The notes under the pieces: generated by a model
What the model was told of the DNA's origin: nothing
The model's database searches: none
Seen by the model: the letters and a program-made list of their open reading frames with translations, nothing else
Shown: positions 7,419 through 15,836 of the stretch, in pieces
Numbering within the stretch: position 1 is the first letter of the stretch
Layout: every line of letters starts with the position of its first letter
Position numbers and translations under genes: made by a program
DNA from: Acinetobacter corruptisaponis
Lineage (GTDB): Bacteria > Pseudomonadota > Gammaproteobacteria > Pseudomonadales > Moraxellaceae
Assembly: GCF_030053775.1 (NCBI RefSeq)
Contig: NZ_CP125669.1
Location: 3,529,962 to 3,593,961 of the forward strand
Direction: 5' to 3'
DNA: 64,000 nucleotides

Positions 7419-7988
7419 TTAACGAACACCAAATTGTTGCACCCAGTATGCCTTGGGTTTTTCTGACTGATCAAAGCTACAGGCAACTGCGTAATCGGTA
7501 AATTTTGACTGCATCAGGTTGCTGCAATGCACAGGGCTGCTGACCCAAGTTGCCATGACTTCATCCAGATTCTTTTGGCCCCGTGCCACATTCTCACCGC
7601 CACCGCGCGTTTTAACCTGATACAGTTGAAGACGTGACCTTAAATTCAAGCCTGTGCTACTGGTATGACCCAGAAAATTATGTTCCGCCATATCCTGTGC
7701 ATGGGCAAGGGAACTCCTGTGCAGACTGCTATTCCATGTTAGTGGTGCCACAGCGGCAAAATATTGTTGCCCACATTGACGGGGATGTTGCCGAATTTCA
7801 TTAATTGCATTCATGATGACTTGCTGATAGGCTGGATTCTGTAAATCCTGACAGCTTATTTCCAAGGCGGGTTTTTGAATTTGGGGAATGGACGCAGCAA
7901 TGTCCTGAGGCATCGTGGTTGAACTTACCCCACATGCTGAGATAAAAAGATAAAAAGGCAACGAGATAAATACCTTGAACTGACTCAT
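7419..7988 (-). CDS. CAP/SCP-domain lipoprotein
   Basis: A 189-residue secreted protein. The N-terminus is a lipoprotein signal peptide ending in the lipobox FISAC, so the mature protein is probably anchored to a membrane facing the periplasm or outside. The C-terminal half is a CAP (cysteine-rich secretory/SCP-PR1) domain with the expected clusters: LAHAQDMAEHNFLGH, GENVARG and SSPVHCSNLM. Bacterial CAP proteins are common but their substrates are mostly unknown. It precedes the VOC-family gene on the minus strand with a gap of 8 bases. Confidence 0.85.
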   Translation of the reverse strand: MSQFKVFISLPFYLFISACGVSSTTMPQDIAASIPQIQKPALEISCQDLQNPAYQQVIMNAINEIRQHPRQCGQQYFAAVAPLTWNSSLHRSSLAHAQDMAEHNFLGHTSSTGLNLRSRLQLYQVKTRGGGENVARGQKNLDEVMATWVSSPVHCSNLMQSKFTDYAVACSFDQSEKPKAYWVQQFGVR

Positions 7989-8064
7989 TTGGATGCCTTT
8001 GGTTGAATTATTTGAATATTTTCATCATACGCCAAGCTCAAAGATAGGAGCAATTTGCCGCAAC

Positions 8065-8090
8065 AAAAAAGCAAGTGAAACTTGCCTTTT
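8065..8090 (-). terminator. Rho-independent terminator of bcp
   Basis: On the minus strand, GCAAG-TTTCA-CTTGC is followed by six T residues, starting 17 bases past the bcp stop codon. Confidence 0.75.
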
Positions 8091-8101
8091 GTTACCTAGG
8101 T

Positions 8102-8566
8102 TTACGAAGCTGTTTGCAGTGTTTTTAAATCTTCAAGCACCTGTTCGGCATGTCCCGCCGCCTTTACTTTTCTATAGCTTTTAACCAGTTGTTTGTTATG
8201 GAAAATAAAGGTAGAGCGTTCAATCCCCATCACCTGTTTGCCATACATATTTTTTTCCTTAATCACATCAAAGTGTTTACAAAGTACTTCTTCCTTATCG
8301 CTAATCAGGTCAATGGTCAGTGCCTGTTTTTCGGTAAAGTTCTGGTGTGCCTTGACCGAATCGCGGGATACACCAATGATTTTACAGTTCAATCCATCAA
8401 ACTGGTCTTTTAGGCAGGAAAAGCCAACCGCCTGGGTTGTACAGCCAGGAGTTGAGTCTTTTGGGTAAAAATATAATACCAGCCATTCATTTGTGAGTTC
8501 GGCTAGGTTGATTTCGCCCTGAGTGGCTGGAAAGGTTTGATTGGGTAACTGGATTTGTTCAGACAT
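8102..8566 (-). CDS. bcp: Thioredoxin-dependent peroxiredoxin, Bcp/PrxQ type
   Basis: A 154-residue peroxiredoxin that reduces hydroperoxides in the cytoplasm. The peroxidatic cysteine is C42 in FYPKDSTPGCTTQA. The resolving cysteine that many PrxQ proteins carry five residues later is Val here; a cysteine sits at 51 instead, where other members have Ala. The enzyme could use C51 atypically or act as a one-cysteine peroxiredoxin. The catalytic arginine segment is seen near 120 (GIERSTFIF). It has its own terminator and follows the Dph6-like gene 5'-wards by 19 bases, so the two may share a transcript. Confidence 0.9.
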   Translation of the reverse strand: MSEQIQLPNQTFPATQGEINLAELTNEWLVLYFYPKDSTPGCTTQAVGFSCLKDQFDGLNCKIIGVSRDSVKAHQNFTEKQALTIDLISDKEEVLCKHFDVIKEKNMYGKQVMGIERSTFIFHNKQLVKSYRKVKAAGHAEQVLEDLKTLQTAS

Positions 8567-8585
8567 TTTGTATCCTTTGCCAAAG

Positions 8586-9272
8586 CTAAATTTGATCTAA
8601 TTCAAGGGGTAAAAAAGCATATTCTTCATGATAAACAATATTTCCCTGACGTACAGGAATAGCTTTGTTAAAAATTGGCCCGTCAATCACAGTGGTATGG
8701 AATTCTCCACCCTCGCCGCAAGGATCAATGCCACGATGCTCAAGTTCCTGAATGTATTCCAGTGTCAGGACTTTGCCTAAATCCTCAACTTGCATGCCCA
8801 GTTTTATGTTTACGGTGACAATCACGCTAAGGAAGCCAAGATTGATAAACTCTTCAACCACCTCACAGTGAGGGCGTAGCCATAGCGGCATACCCAGTTT
8901 CAGCCCGACTTGTTGGGTAACGCGATCATGCCAGCGACCATGCTGGGGCATATCCAGGTCCCCTGTGACCAGTACCTCAGCCCCTTGTTGTTTGGCCTGA
9001 CGGAGTAACTCTATGAACTTGCTTTCATAATCTACCCAACTTGAGGAGGCCATAAAAACAGGCAAACCAATTGAGTCAGCTTGTGCTCGGATAATATCAA
9101 GTGGCATGGCATGTGAACGGGAGCGCTGACCCTGTTCTTCCAGCATGACAATCAGTCCAATGACCTTGCCTGTTTGCAGGGCATGATACAAGGCAAGGGA
9201 ACTGTCCTTGCCACCACTAAAGGAAACAATACATTGGCTGTGGTGGGCATTGGTTTTCCATTGGTCCTGCAT
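8586..9272 (-). CDS. Dph6-like ATP pyrophosphatase (diphthine-ammonia ligase family)
   Basis: A protein of about 228 residues with an N-terminal PP-loop, SGGKDSS at residues 19-25, which binds ATP in adenylating N-type ligases, and the family signature CGEGGEFHTTVIDGP near the C-terminus. Eukaryotic and archaeal members amidate diphthine on EF-2; bacteria lack diphthamide, so the bacterial substrate is different and unknown. The ATG at 9272 is preferred over an upstream TTG at 9284. It lies upstream of bcp and downstream of a terminator. Whether it belongs with the neighbouring queuosine genes is not shown by the sequence. Confidence 0.82.
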   Translation of the reverse strand: MQDQWKTNAHHSQCIVSFSGGKDSSLALYHALQTGKVIGLIVMLEEQGQRSRSHAMPLDIIRAQADSIGLPVFMASSSWVDYESKFIELLRQAKQQGAEVLVTGDLDMPQHGRWHDRVTQQVGLKLGMPLWLRPHCEVVEEFINLGFLSVIVTVNIKLGMQVEDLGKVLTLEYIQELEHRGIDPCGEGGEFHTTVIDGPIFNKAIPVRQGNIVYHEEYAFLPLELDQI

Positions 9273-9320
9273 GGTATTGTTCAACTTATTAGAGATAAAG
9301 GAAATTTTAACAGAACTTAT

Positions 9321-9346
9321 AAAAAAGCCTGCATCAATGCAGGCCT
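9321..9346 (-). terminator. Rho-independent terminator after the 9.4-9.8 kb gene
   Basis: On the minus strand the hairpin GCCTGCATTGATGCAGGC is followed by six T residues. It lies 22 bases beyond the stop of the small periplasmic protein gene and isolates it from the Dph6-like gene. Confidence 0.82.
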
Positions 9347-9365
9347 TGTTTACAACAGCGCAGGA

Positions 9366-9785
9366 TTATTTTTTAGGTGCCTGTTGCTGGGCAGCTTTCA
9401 TTGCTTCCTCAGTCAACTTTTCTAGCTTGGTAACAAGCGGTGCACCTAGGCAAGCCTGTAAATCCTTATTCTGTTGCTGTACAAAGGCAAGGGAGCTTGG
9501 GCTTTTCTTGGTATTGATTGCACTTTGAATTTCCCATTTCTGTGCTTCAGTTACTTTGCCCTGTGCTTCAATATTACAAGAACAGAATTTGCTGACTTCT
9601 GCCGCAGTCAGTTTTCCACCCTTTGTGGTCTGGTCTTTACAGACGTTGATCAATGCAGATTTGACATTGGTACTTTTATACGCAGCTTGGAGTGGATTCT
9701 CATCCGCAGCATGGGTTGCCGTTGCAAGTAGGGCAGCCGCTGACATCATTGTGGAAAGAATAAGATTTGATTTAAAAAACTTCAT
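9366..9785 (-). CDS. Small periplasmic protein of unknown function, four cysteines
   Basis: A 139-residue protein with a clear Sec signal peptide (two Lys, then a long hydrophobic core ending THA before ADENP). The mature part is mostly helical by composition, rich in Lys, Ala and Gln, and contains four cysteines (NVCKD, FCSCN, QACLG) that could form two disulfides in the periplasm. It ends in a Lys/Gln-rich tail. I do not recognise a characterised family, although it looks like a conserved Acinetobacter exported protein. It has its own terminator and stands between queC and the Dph6-like gene. Confidence 0.8.
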   Translation of the reverse strand: MKFFKSNLILSTMMSAAALLATATHAADENPLQAAYKSTNVKSALINVCKDQTTKGGKLTAAEVSKFCSCNIEAQGKVTEAQKWEIQSAINTKKSPSSLAFVQQQNKDLQACLGAPLVTKLEKLTEEAMKAAQQQAPKK

Positions 9786-9815
9786 ATATTGTACCTAATT
9801 ATAACCCTATATCGT

Positions 9816-10496
9816 CTATTCGGTATAACGTGTAGGATCCGCAATACCTGCTTCGATAAAACCTTGTTGACGTAAACGGCAACTGTCGCATTTGCCACAC
9901 GCACGTCCTTGAGCATCTGCCTGATAGCAGGATACCGTTTGACTATAGTCTACGCCATGTTCGATACCTAAGCGTATAATATTCGCTTTGGATAAATGTA
10001 ACAAAGGTGTTTCAATTTTAAGGGGTTTTCCTTCCACACCCGCTTTTGTTGCCAAACGCGCAAGATTGGCAAATGCATCAATAAACTCAGGACGACAGTC
10101 AGGATATCCTGAATAATCAACGGCATTGACTCCAATCACGATGGCTTCGGCATCAAAAACCTCAGCGGCGGCAAGTGCATAGGACAGGAAAATTGTGTTA
10201 CGTGCAGGAACATAAGTTACAGGAATACCTTCCTGTAATTGTTCTGGCACATCAATGTTATGGTCTGTAAGTGCCGAGCCACCTAAATTTCCAAGATCAA
10301 TATTAATGACACGGTGCTCAACACCCGCACGCTGGGTCAAGGCCTTGGCTGCATCAAGTTCTGTGGTGGAGCGCTGTCCATACATAAAACTAATGGCAAT
10401 ACATTCATAGCGTGCTTGTGCCCAGGCAAGGCAAGTTGTTGAGTCTAAGCCACCAGACAATAATACGATGGCGCGGGAACGCATATTATTTTCCAT
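9816..10496 (-). CDS. queC: 7-cyano-7-deazaguanine synthase
   Basis: A 226-residue enzyme that converts 7-carboxy-7-deazaguanine to preQ0 with ATP and ammonia, in the pathway to queuosine in tRNA. The PP-loop SGGLDSTTC is at residues 14-22. The C-terminal zinc site has four cysteines in [18 protein letters not shown]. The tail length and motifs fit full-length QueC. An alternative Met four codons downstream is possible. queE lies immediately upstream in the same direction with a gap of 59 bases, so both steps around carboxydeazaguanine are encoded together. Confidence 0.96.
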   Translation of the reverse strand: MENNMRSRAIVLLSGGLDSTTCLAWAQARYECIAISFMYGQRSTTELDAAKALTQRAGVEHRVINIDLGNLGGSALTDHNIDVPEQLQEGIPVTYVPARNTIFLSYALAAAEVFDAEAIVIGVNAVDYSGYPDCRPEFIDAFANLARLATKAGVEGKPLKIETPLLHLSKANIIRLGIEHGVDYSQTVSCYQADAQGRACGKCDSCRLRQQGFIEAGIADPTRYTE

Positions 10497-10555
10497 GATT
10501 CAACCTAAATATATTTAAGAAAAGCAAGTTCGAAAATGAACTGAGTTTGAACTGT

Positions 10556-11266
10556 TTAGCGACCAGATTCATCATTCCACAACAGTTTATGCAACTGTAG
10601 CTGGAAGCGAACAGGGAGATGGTCATCTAAAATCCACTGTGCCAGGTCACGCGCAAAAGCAGGCAGCACAGCAGCACCTTTTTCAACGGCAAAGGCAGGG
10701 GAGAACCAAACGGTACTGACCTTATCCTGCAATTGAAAATTGATCAATTGTTGCTTTGACCATTCATAATCCTCACGATTACAAATCACAAACTTAATTT
10801 GGTCATGCTGGGTTAAATAGTCAAGATTGGTTAATAAATTACGATGGTCTTCTTTTGATGTCGGTGTCTTTAAATCCAGCACTTTGGAAACACGTGGGTC
10901 TACCTTTGAAACATCTAACGCACCGCTGGTTTCAAGGGATACCTGACAACCCAGGTCACACAGGCGCTGTAATAGAATTAAGCAATTCGGTTGTGCCAGT
11001 GGCTCACCACCTGTGACACAGATATAAGGGGTTTTATGTTGGCTTGCTGTTTCAATGATGTGTTCAAGTGACAGACGTTCGCCACCCTCAAACGAATAGG
11101 TGGTATCACAATAACTGCAACGTAACGGGCAACCTGTCAGACGAATAAAAACGGTAGGTAAACCAAAAGTGTTCGCTTCGCCTTGCAAAGAATAAAAGAT
11201 CTCGGTAATGCGTAAACCAGCCGCAGGATCGGAGACAGGAATTGCAGAAGAACGTAAGGAAGCCAT
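10556..11266 (-). CDS. queE: 7-carboxy-7-deazaguanine synthase
   Basis: A 236-residue radical SAM enzyme catalysing ring contraction of 6-carboxytetrahydropterin to 7-carboxy-7-deazaguanine. The cluster-binding CX3CX2C is C46, C50 and C53 (GCPLRCSYCDTTY), the spacing of canonical QueE. SLQGE at 26-30 and TGGEP further on match SAM and substrate-binding regions. It precedes queC. A hairpin between dapD and this gene suggests that queE-queC are transcribed separately from dapD. Confidence 0.95.
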   Translation of the reverse strand: MASLRSSAIPVSDPAAGLRITEIFYSLQGEANTFGLPTVFIRLTGCPLRCSYCDTTYSFEGGERLSLEHIIETASQHKTPYICVTGGEPLAQPNCLILLQRLCDLGCQVSLETSGALDVSKVDPRVSKVLDLKTPTSKEDHRNLLTNLDYLTQHDQIKFVICNREDYEWSKQQLINFQLQDKVSTVWFSPAFAVEKGAAVLPAFARDLAQWILDDHLPVRFQLQLHKLLWNDESGR

Positions 11267-11302
11267 AGATTCAGAACCACACCATATAAAAGAACAAAAT
11301 CC

Positions 11303-11324
11303 CTACAACCATGACTGGTTGTAG
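11303..11324 (-). terminator. Terminator hairpin of dapD
   Basis: A perfect 9-bp inverted repeat (CTACAACCA / TGGTTGTAG) with a four-base loop lies 27 bases past the dapD stop and is followed on the minus strand by GGGATTTTG, a modest T run. Confidence 0.65.
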
Positions 11325-11351
11325 AGACGAAAATAACGGGGTTAGAGTTGC

Positions 11352-12173
11352 TTAGTCAGCGCGTAACAAGTCATTCAAGCTGGTTTTTGCACGTGTTTTT
11401 GCATCCACTTTCTTCACGATAATCGCGGCATAAAGGCTGTAGCTACCACACTTAGATGGCAGACTGCCCGCAACAACCACAGAACCTGCTGGTACTCGAC
11501 CATAATGGATCTCACCAGTTTCACGGTCATAAATCTTGGTGGACTGGCCAATGAAAACGCCCATTGAAATCACAGAACCTTCACCAACAATCACGCCTTC
11601 AACGATTTCAGAACGGGCACCGATGAAGCAGTTGTCTTCAATGATGGTTGGATTCGCCTGTAATGGTTCTAACACACCGCCAATACCCACACCACCTGAC
11701 AGGTGAACATTCTTGCCGATTTGTGCACATGAACCTACAGTAGCCCATGTATCCACCATTGTACCCTCATCCACATAGGCACCAATGTTGACATAAGATG
11801 GCATCAACACCACATTTTTTGCCTGGAAGCTGCCACGACGAGCAACCGCAGGTGGTACAACACGCACGCCAGCCGCTTTAAACTGCTCTTCAGTCCAACC
11901 TGAGTATTTGGTTGCCACCTTGTCATAGAACTGTAGATCACATGCTTCGATTGGCTGGTTGTCATTCAGTTTGAATGAAAGTAAAACGGCTTTTTTTAAC
12001 CATTGGTGAACAACCCACTCACCATCGATTTTTTCAGCAACACGAAGTGTGCCATTGTCCAAACCTGCCAATGCTTCTTCTACAGCCTGACGAATTTCAG
12101 TAGGGCAGTCCGCTGCGCTATAGTTGGCACGGTCTTCAAATGCTTGCTCAATGATCGTAGAAAGCTGAGACAT
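11352..12173 (-). CDS. dapD: 2,3,4,5-tetrahydropyridine-2,6-dicarboxylate N-succinyltransferase
   Basis: A 273-residue left-handed beta-helix acyltransferase of the succinylase branch of diaminopimelate and lysine synthesis. The central region shows the hexapeptide-repeat pattern with a line of small and aliphatic residues ([45 protein letters not shown]). Length and termini match E. coli DapD. AAGGAAG precedes the ATG at a proper distance. It supplies meso-diaminopimelate for peptidoglycan, so it is expected to be essential. Confidence 0.96.
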   Translation of the reverse strand: MSQLSTIIEQAFEDRANYSAADCPTEIRQAVEEALAGLDNGTLRVAEKIDGEWVVHQWLKKAVLLSFKLNDNQPIEACDLQFYDKVATKYSGWTEEQFKAAGVRVVPPAVARRGSFQAKNVVLMPSYVNIGAYVDEGTMVDTWATVGSCAQIGKNVHLSGGVGIGGVLEPLQANPTIIEDNCFIGARSEIVEGVIVGEGSVISMGVFIGQSTKIYDRETGEIHYGRVPAGSVVVAGSLPSKCGSYSLYAAIIVKKVDAKTRAKTSLNDLLRAD

Positions 12174-12463
12174 GATCTTCCTTCTTCCAAAAAAATTTTG
12201 AAGATTTTACACTAATTTGCTACAAGAATCTTTGAAAAAAATAGTTACAATAATTTGTTTTTAAAATATGAAATAAAACGGTAATGAAAGCGGATTTAGT
12301 TGTTTTTTATTCATTATTTTGGAATACACAATTATCCTGAATTTGTATCAAAAAATAACAAAAAGTAATCAGTTTCTGTATAAAAAGATATGAATCATTA
12401 TTTTAATATAAAACCACGGTAACAATTATATTTAAATAAAAGCGTTTTTTTGAGGAGACTTCA

Positions 12464-13198
12464 ATGAAAGCTGTACGTATTCTTTTAAGTGCTGGTATTT
12501 TAACTGCAATCGCTGGAACAACTTTTGCGGCTGATGAGCGTATTGTGACAGATGAGGGTGTAGCAACTTTCTCTTTCTTGAAACCAGCATCTGTTCGTGC
12601 TGAAGTTGGTACAACAGGTTATGGTGGAGCAATTTCTTACAATGCCAATCCATATGTGGGTGTAACACTGGGTTATAACGGTGGTGATATCTCATGGTCA
12701 GATGATCTCAAGATTAATGGTTCAAAGTATGACCTTGATATGGATAATAACAACGTTTATTTAAACGCTGAGATTCGTCCTTGGGCAAATTGGTTCTATG
12801 TTGCAACTGGTGTATCTTACCTTGACAATGATTATGGTTTGGAGCGTCGTGCGGGACAAAATGCTTCATTTAAGGTTGATGGCGCACGTTTCGCAAACCC
12901 TCTAGGCACTACTCAAATTAACGGTACGATGAAATACAAAAATGATATTGTACCTTATGTAGGTGTCGGCTTCTCTCCTGCAATTACTAACCGTTGGGGT
13001 GTATTTGGAGAGTTGGGAGCTTATTATACAGGTAACCCAACTGTTAGTTTAAATGCTGACGCAGCCTCATTGGCATTAGTTGGTGATGATGGACGTACAT
13101 TAGGTCAGGCAATTCGCGCTGAAGAACGCAAAATTGAGAACAAAGGTACTTATGAATGGTTGCCTGCTGCTAAACTTGGTGTGAGCTTCCGTTTCTAA
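12464..13198 (+). CDS. Outer-membrane beta-barrel protein, OmpW/OmpA-barrel-like
   Basis: A 244-residue exported protein with a Sec signal peptide cleaved after TFA. The mature chain alternates amphipathic beta strands with loops and ends in SFRF, the aromatic C-terminal signature for outer-membrane insertion by Bam. About eight strands are discernible, including GGAISYNANPYVGVTLGYNGG and VPYVGVGFSPAI. It lacks a peptidoglycan-binding domain. The function is unknown. GAGGAG lies upstream of the start. The 290 bases before it are strongly AT-rich and probably hold its promoter; I could not fix one there. Confidence 0.8.
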   Translation: MKAVRILLSAGILTAIAGTTFAADERIVTDEGVATFSFLKPASVRAEVGTTGYGGAISYNANPYVGVTLGYNGGDISWSDDLKINGSKYDLDMDNNNVYLNAEIRPWANWFYVATGVSYLDNDYGLERRAGQNASFKVDGARFANPLGTTQINGTMKYKNDIVPYVGVGFSPAITNRWGVFGELGAYYTGNPTVSLNADAASLALVGDDGRTLGQAIRAEERKIENKGTYEWLPAAKLGVSFRF

Positions 13199-13213
13199 TA
13201 CTTTAGTTGTTAT

Positions 13214-13242
13214 AAAAAAACGAGCGTAATGCTCGTTTTTTT
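13214..13242 (+). terminator. Rho-independent terminator of the outer-membrane protein gene
   Basis: CGAGC-GTAAT-GCTCG is flanked by seven A residues on the left and seven T residues on the right, 22 bases past the stop codon. Confidence 0.88.
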
Positions 13243-13260
13243 ATGTCTGTTTTATTGCAA

Positions 13261-13290
13261 TATTCAAGTATATTCAAGTATATCCAAGCT
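13261..13290. repeat. Three tandem decamers upstream of the desaturase operon
   Basis: TATTCAAGTA occurs twice in tandem and is followed by the variant TATCCAAGCT. The 10-base period places each copy on the same helix face. They lie about 200 bases ahead of the ferredoxin reductase start, in the only gap available for that operon's promoter, and could be a repeated regulator site. No regulator is identified. Confidence 0.5.
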
Positions 13291-13483
13291 TTTCCATCTT
13301 TAAAAAAGCTACCGCTTATCTATTGTCGAGCTGTGATTATAAAAAAACCTTGATTGTATGTTTCACTTTGTTTAATGATCAAAACAACAGCATTATGAAA
13401 TAAAGGAGAACAATTCTAGAAAGTTTATAAAATAAAAATGAATCAGGATGAAATTCAATATAATACGATAAGGATAAGATAAT

Positions 13484-14611
13484 ATGCAGCCATCCAACGG
13501 AACAGCCACAACTTCATTATGGTCAAAAGTTGCAGTCATCACCGATTTATTTGCTTTTCCACTGAGAACCTCTCATTACCTTGAGTTGGTCAATCCACTC
13601 TGGTCAACCCATAAATTACAGGCAAGGATTGAGCGTGTATGGGATGAGACCAAAGATGCCCGTACCATTACCTTAAAACCTGGTCTAAATTGGCGTGGTC
13701 ACCGTGCTGGTCAGCATGTTCGGGTTGGGATTCCTGTTGAGGGAATGCACTATACCCGAACCTATACCATCTCTTCCTCAGCTGAACGGGAAGAGCAGGA
13801 TGGATGTTTTACCATTACGGTGAAAGCCATTGCAGATGGACGGATCTCACGCCACATTGTGCGTAATTTAAAGGTTGGAGATTATTTACCCATTGGTTTG
13901 CCACAGGGAGATTTTTATCTGCCTGATGCGCAGCCCGTAAAACCTCTATTTATTACCGCAGGCAGTGGCATTACTCCAGCCAGAAGTATGATCACCAGTT
14001 TGATTGCACGGGAACGTTTGCCTGATAGTGTGCATATTCATTATGCACCACATGAGTTTGACATGATTTTTGGGCAGGAGTTACGGCAACTGGCGCAACA
14101 ATATCCACGTTACACCTTACACGAAGTGCATACCCATGCATTGGGGGATGAACAGGAAAAACGCCGTCAATGCTATTTTAATGAAGAGCAACTGTCCCGA
14201 CTTTGCCCTGACTGGCGTGAGCGGGAAGTTTATGCCTGTGGTCCTCCAGCCTTGCTGGATGCGGTTAAACAATTGTTTGAACAGGCTGGGCGTTTCCGCT
14301 ATGTGCATACTGAACGCTTCCGTGCCGCATTTGCAGAAGTACCTAAAGATGCGGTGGGTGGTCTGGTGCGTTTTGCCCAAAGTGATATTGCAGTGCAAGC
14401 AGATCATCAAACGCCTTTATTGCGTGTTGCCGAAGATGCAGGGATGAATCCACCGCATGGCTGTCGAATGGGTATTTGTCATACTTGTAATACCACGCTG
14501 GTTTCAGGTTGTGTCCGTGATTTGCGTACAGGCAAGATTATTAATGAAGCAGGCAGCATTGTACAAACCTGTGTTTGTGCGGCGGCTGGTGATTGTGAAC
14601 TGAATCAATAG
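13484..14611 (+). CDS. Ferredoxin reductase-type electron-transfer protein (FAD, NAD(P), 2Fe-2S)
   Basis: A 375-residue three-part oxidoreductase. After about 45 N-terminal residues comes an FAD-binding barrel with RTYTISSS, an NAD(P)-binding domain with TAGSGITPARSM and the later CGPPALLD motif, and a C-terminal plant-type 2Fe-2S domain with cysteines in HGCRMGICHTCNT and a final one in VQTCVC. It passes electrons from NAD(P)H to a partner. The acyl-CoA desaturase gene follows after 11 bases, so this is most likely its dedicated reductase, as in known bacterial desaturase/reductase pairs. An RBS-like AAGGATAAG lies before the ATG. Confidence 0.9.
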   Translation: MQPSNGTATTSLWSKVAVITDLFAFPLRTSHYLELVNPLWSTHKLQARIERVWDETKDARTITLKPGLNWRGHRAGQHVRVGIPVEGMHYTRTYTISSSAEREEQDGCFTITVKAIADGRISRHIVRNLKVGDYLPIGLPQGDFYLPDAQPVKPLFITAGSGITPARSMITSLIARERLPDSVHIHYAPHEFDMIFGQELRQLAQQYPRYTLHEVHTHALGDEQEKRRQCYFNEEQLSRLCPDWREREVYACGPPALLDAVKQLFEQAGRFRYVHTERFRAAFAEVPKDAVGGLVRFAQSDIAVQADHQTPLLRVAEDAGMNPPHGCRMGICHTCNTTLVSGCVRDLRTGKIINEAGSIVQTCVCAAAGDCELNQ

Positions 14612-14622
14612 GAGCGGATGAT

Positions 14623-15777
14623 ATGACACATAAACTTCCTGTAAATCTTACTGATGCCCAGATTGAAGAGTTCGGTCGTGAAATGGATGACATTTATAAC
14701 GAAGTCATGGACAGTCGGGGAGAGAAAGACCGTGCCTATATTCTCAAGGTGATTCGTACCCAACGCAGTATGGCGGTAATTGGACGAATCATTATTTATG
14801 CAGGCCTGTTTTTTATTCCAGCGTGGGGGCATGCCCTGGCGTCATGGGGAATCGCATTAGGTATTATGGCAATTGGTACATTTATGTTGGGGTGTGCCAA
14901 AATTCTGGAAAATATGGAAATTGGCCATAATGTGATGCATGCCCAGTGGGACTGGATGAAAGACCCCGAAATTCAGTCCAATACTTGGGAATGGGATAAC
15001 ATGAGCCCGTCTGACCGTTGGATGAACTCGCATAATGTGGTGCATCATACTTGGACCAATGTATTGGAAAAAGATTTGGATGTGGGGTATGGCATTTTGC
15101 GGGTGACTCCGATGCAGCCGTGGAAACCCTCTTTTTTATTGCAACCCCTTTGGTTTATTTTGTTGATGCTGTTGTTTGAAGAGGGTGTAGCTGTGCATGA
15201 ACAGGTGATTGATGATAAATTGCATGGCAAAAGGAAATGGAAAGAGACTTTTCCGATGTTACGGCATATCGGACGTAAAGTTCGAGGACAAGTCATTAAA
15301 GATTATCTGATGTGGCCTCTGGCAGCCATGCTGGTCAGTATTCCAATTTCTTTTTATGTGCCTGCCTCACCATTTTTAGTATTTGGATTGGTGGCTGGTG
15401 CAAATGCGATTGCCAATATCATTCGTAATGTCTGGGCCTTTGTGATTATTTTCTGTGGACATTTTCCAGCAGGGGTGCATACCTTTACCTTGGAACAGGT
15501 TGAGGGAGAAACACGAGCAAGATGGTATTTACGTCAAATGCTCGGTTCAGCCAATATTGAGGGCGGTAAACTGTTCCATATTATGTCGGGAAATTTAAGC
15601 CATCAGATTGAGCATCATATTTTCCCTGATATGTGTAGCAACCGTTATCCAGAAGTGTCGCCTCGTGTTGAAGCTTTGGCTGCACGTTATGGTATTCCCT
15701 ATAACAGGGGTTCCCTGACACGGCAGTTTGGCACTACATGGTGGAATAACATTCGTTTGGCATTTCCTAATTCATAA
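14623..15777 (+). CDS. Membrane acyl-CoA fatty-acid desaturase
   Basis: A 384-residue integral-membrane di-iron desaturase. The three histidine boxes are present: HNVMH at 102-106, HNVVHH at 137-142 and HQIEHH at 327-332. Hydrophobic segments around 52-90 and 160-260 form the expected membrane hairpins. The HQIEHH box with Q is shared with acyl-lipid/acyl-CoA desaturases of the DesA3 type. It introduces a double bond into saturated acyl chains and so adjusts membrane fluidity, using electrons from the preceding reductase. A strong terminator follows. Confidence 0.92.
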   Translation: MTHKLPVNLTDAQIEEFGREMDDIYNEVMDSRGEKDRAYILKVIRTQRSMAVIGRIIIYAGLFFIPAWGHALASWGIALGIMAIGTFMLGCAKILENMEIGHNVMHAQWDWMKDPEIQSNTWEWDNMSPSDRWMNSHNVVHHTWTNVLEKDLDVGYGILRVTPMQPWKPSFLLQPLWFILLMLLFEEGVAVHEQVIDDKLHGKRKWKETFPMLRHIGRKVRGQVIKDYLMWPLAAMLVSIPISFYVPASPFLVFGLVAGANAIANIIRNVWAFVIIFCGHFPAGVHTFTLEQVEGETRARWYLRQMLGSANIEGGKLFHIMSGNLSHQIEHHIFPDMCSNRYPEVSPRVEALAARYGIPYNRGSLTRQFGTTWWNNIRLAFPNS

Positions 15778-15800
15778 ATAAAACCATAATCTTGTAATTT

Positions 15801-15834
15801 AAAAGCCTATTCAGTGTAAGTTGAATAGGCTTTT
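15801..15834. terminator. Bidirectional terminator between desaturase and cysB-type gene
   Basis: A perfect 13-bp inverted repeat (AAAAGCCTATTCA / TGAATAGGCTTTT) with an eight-base loop lies between two converging genes. A-rich and T-rich arm ends make it usable from both sides. Confidence 0.85.
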
Positions 15835-15836
15835 GA

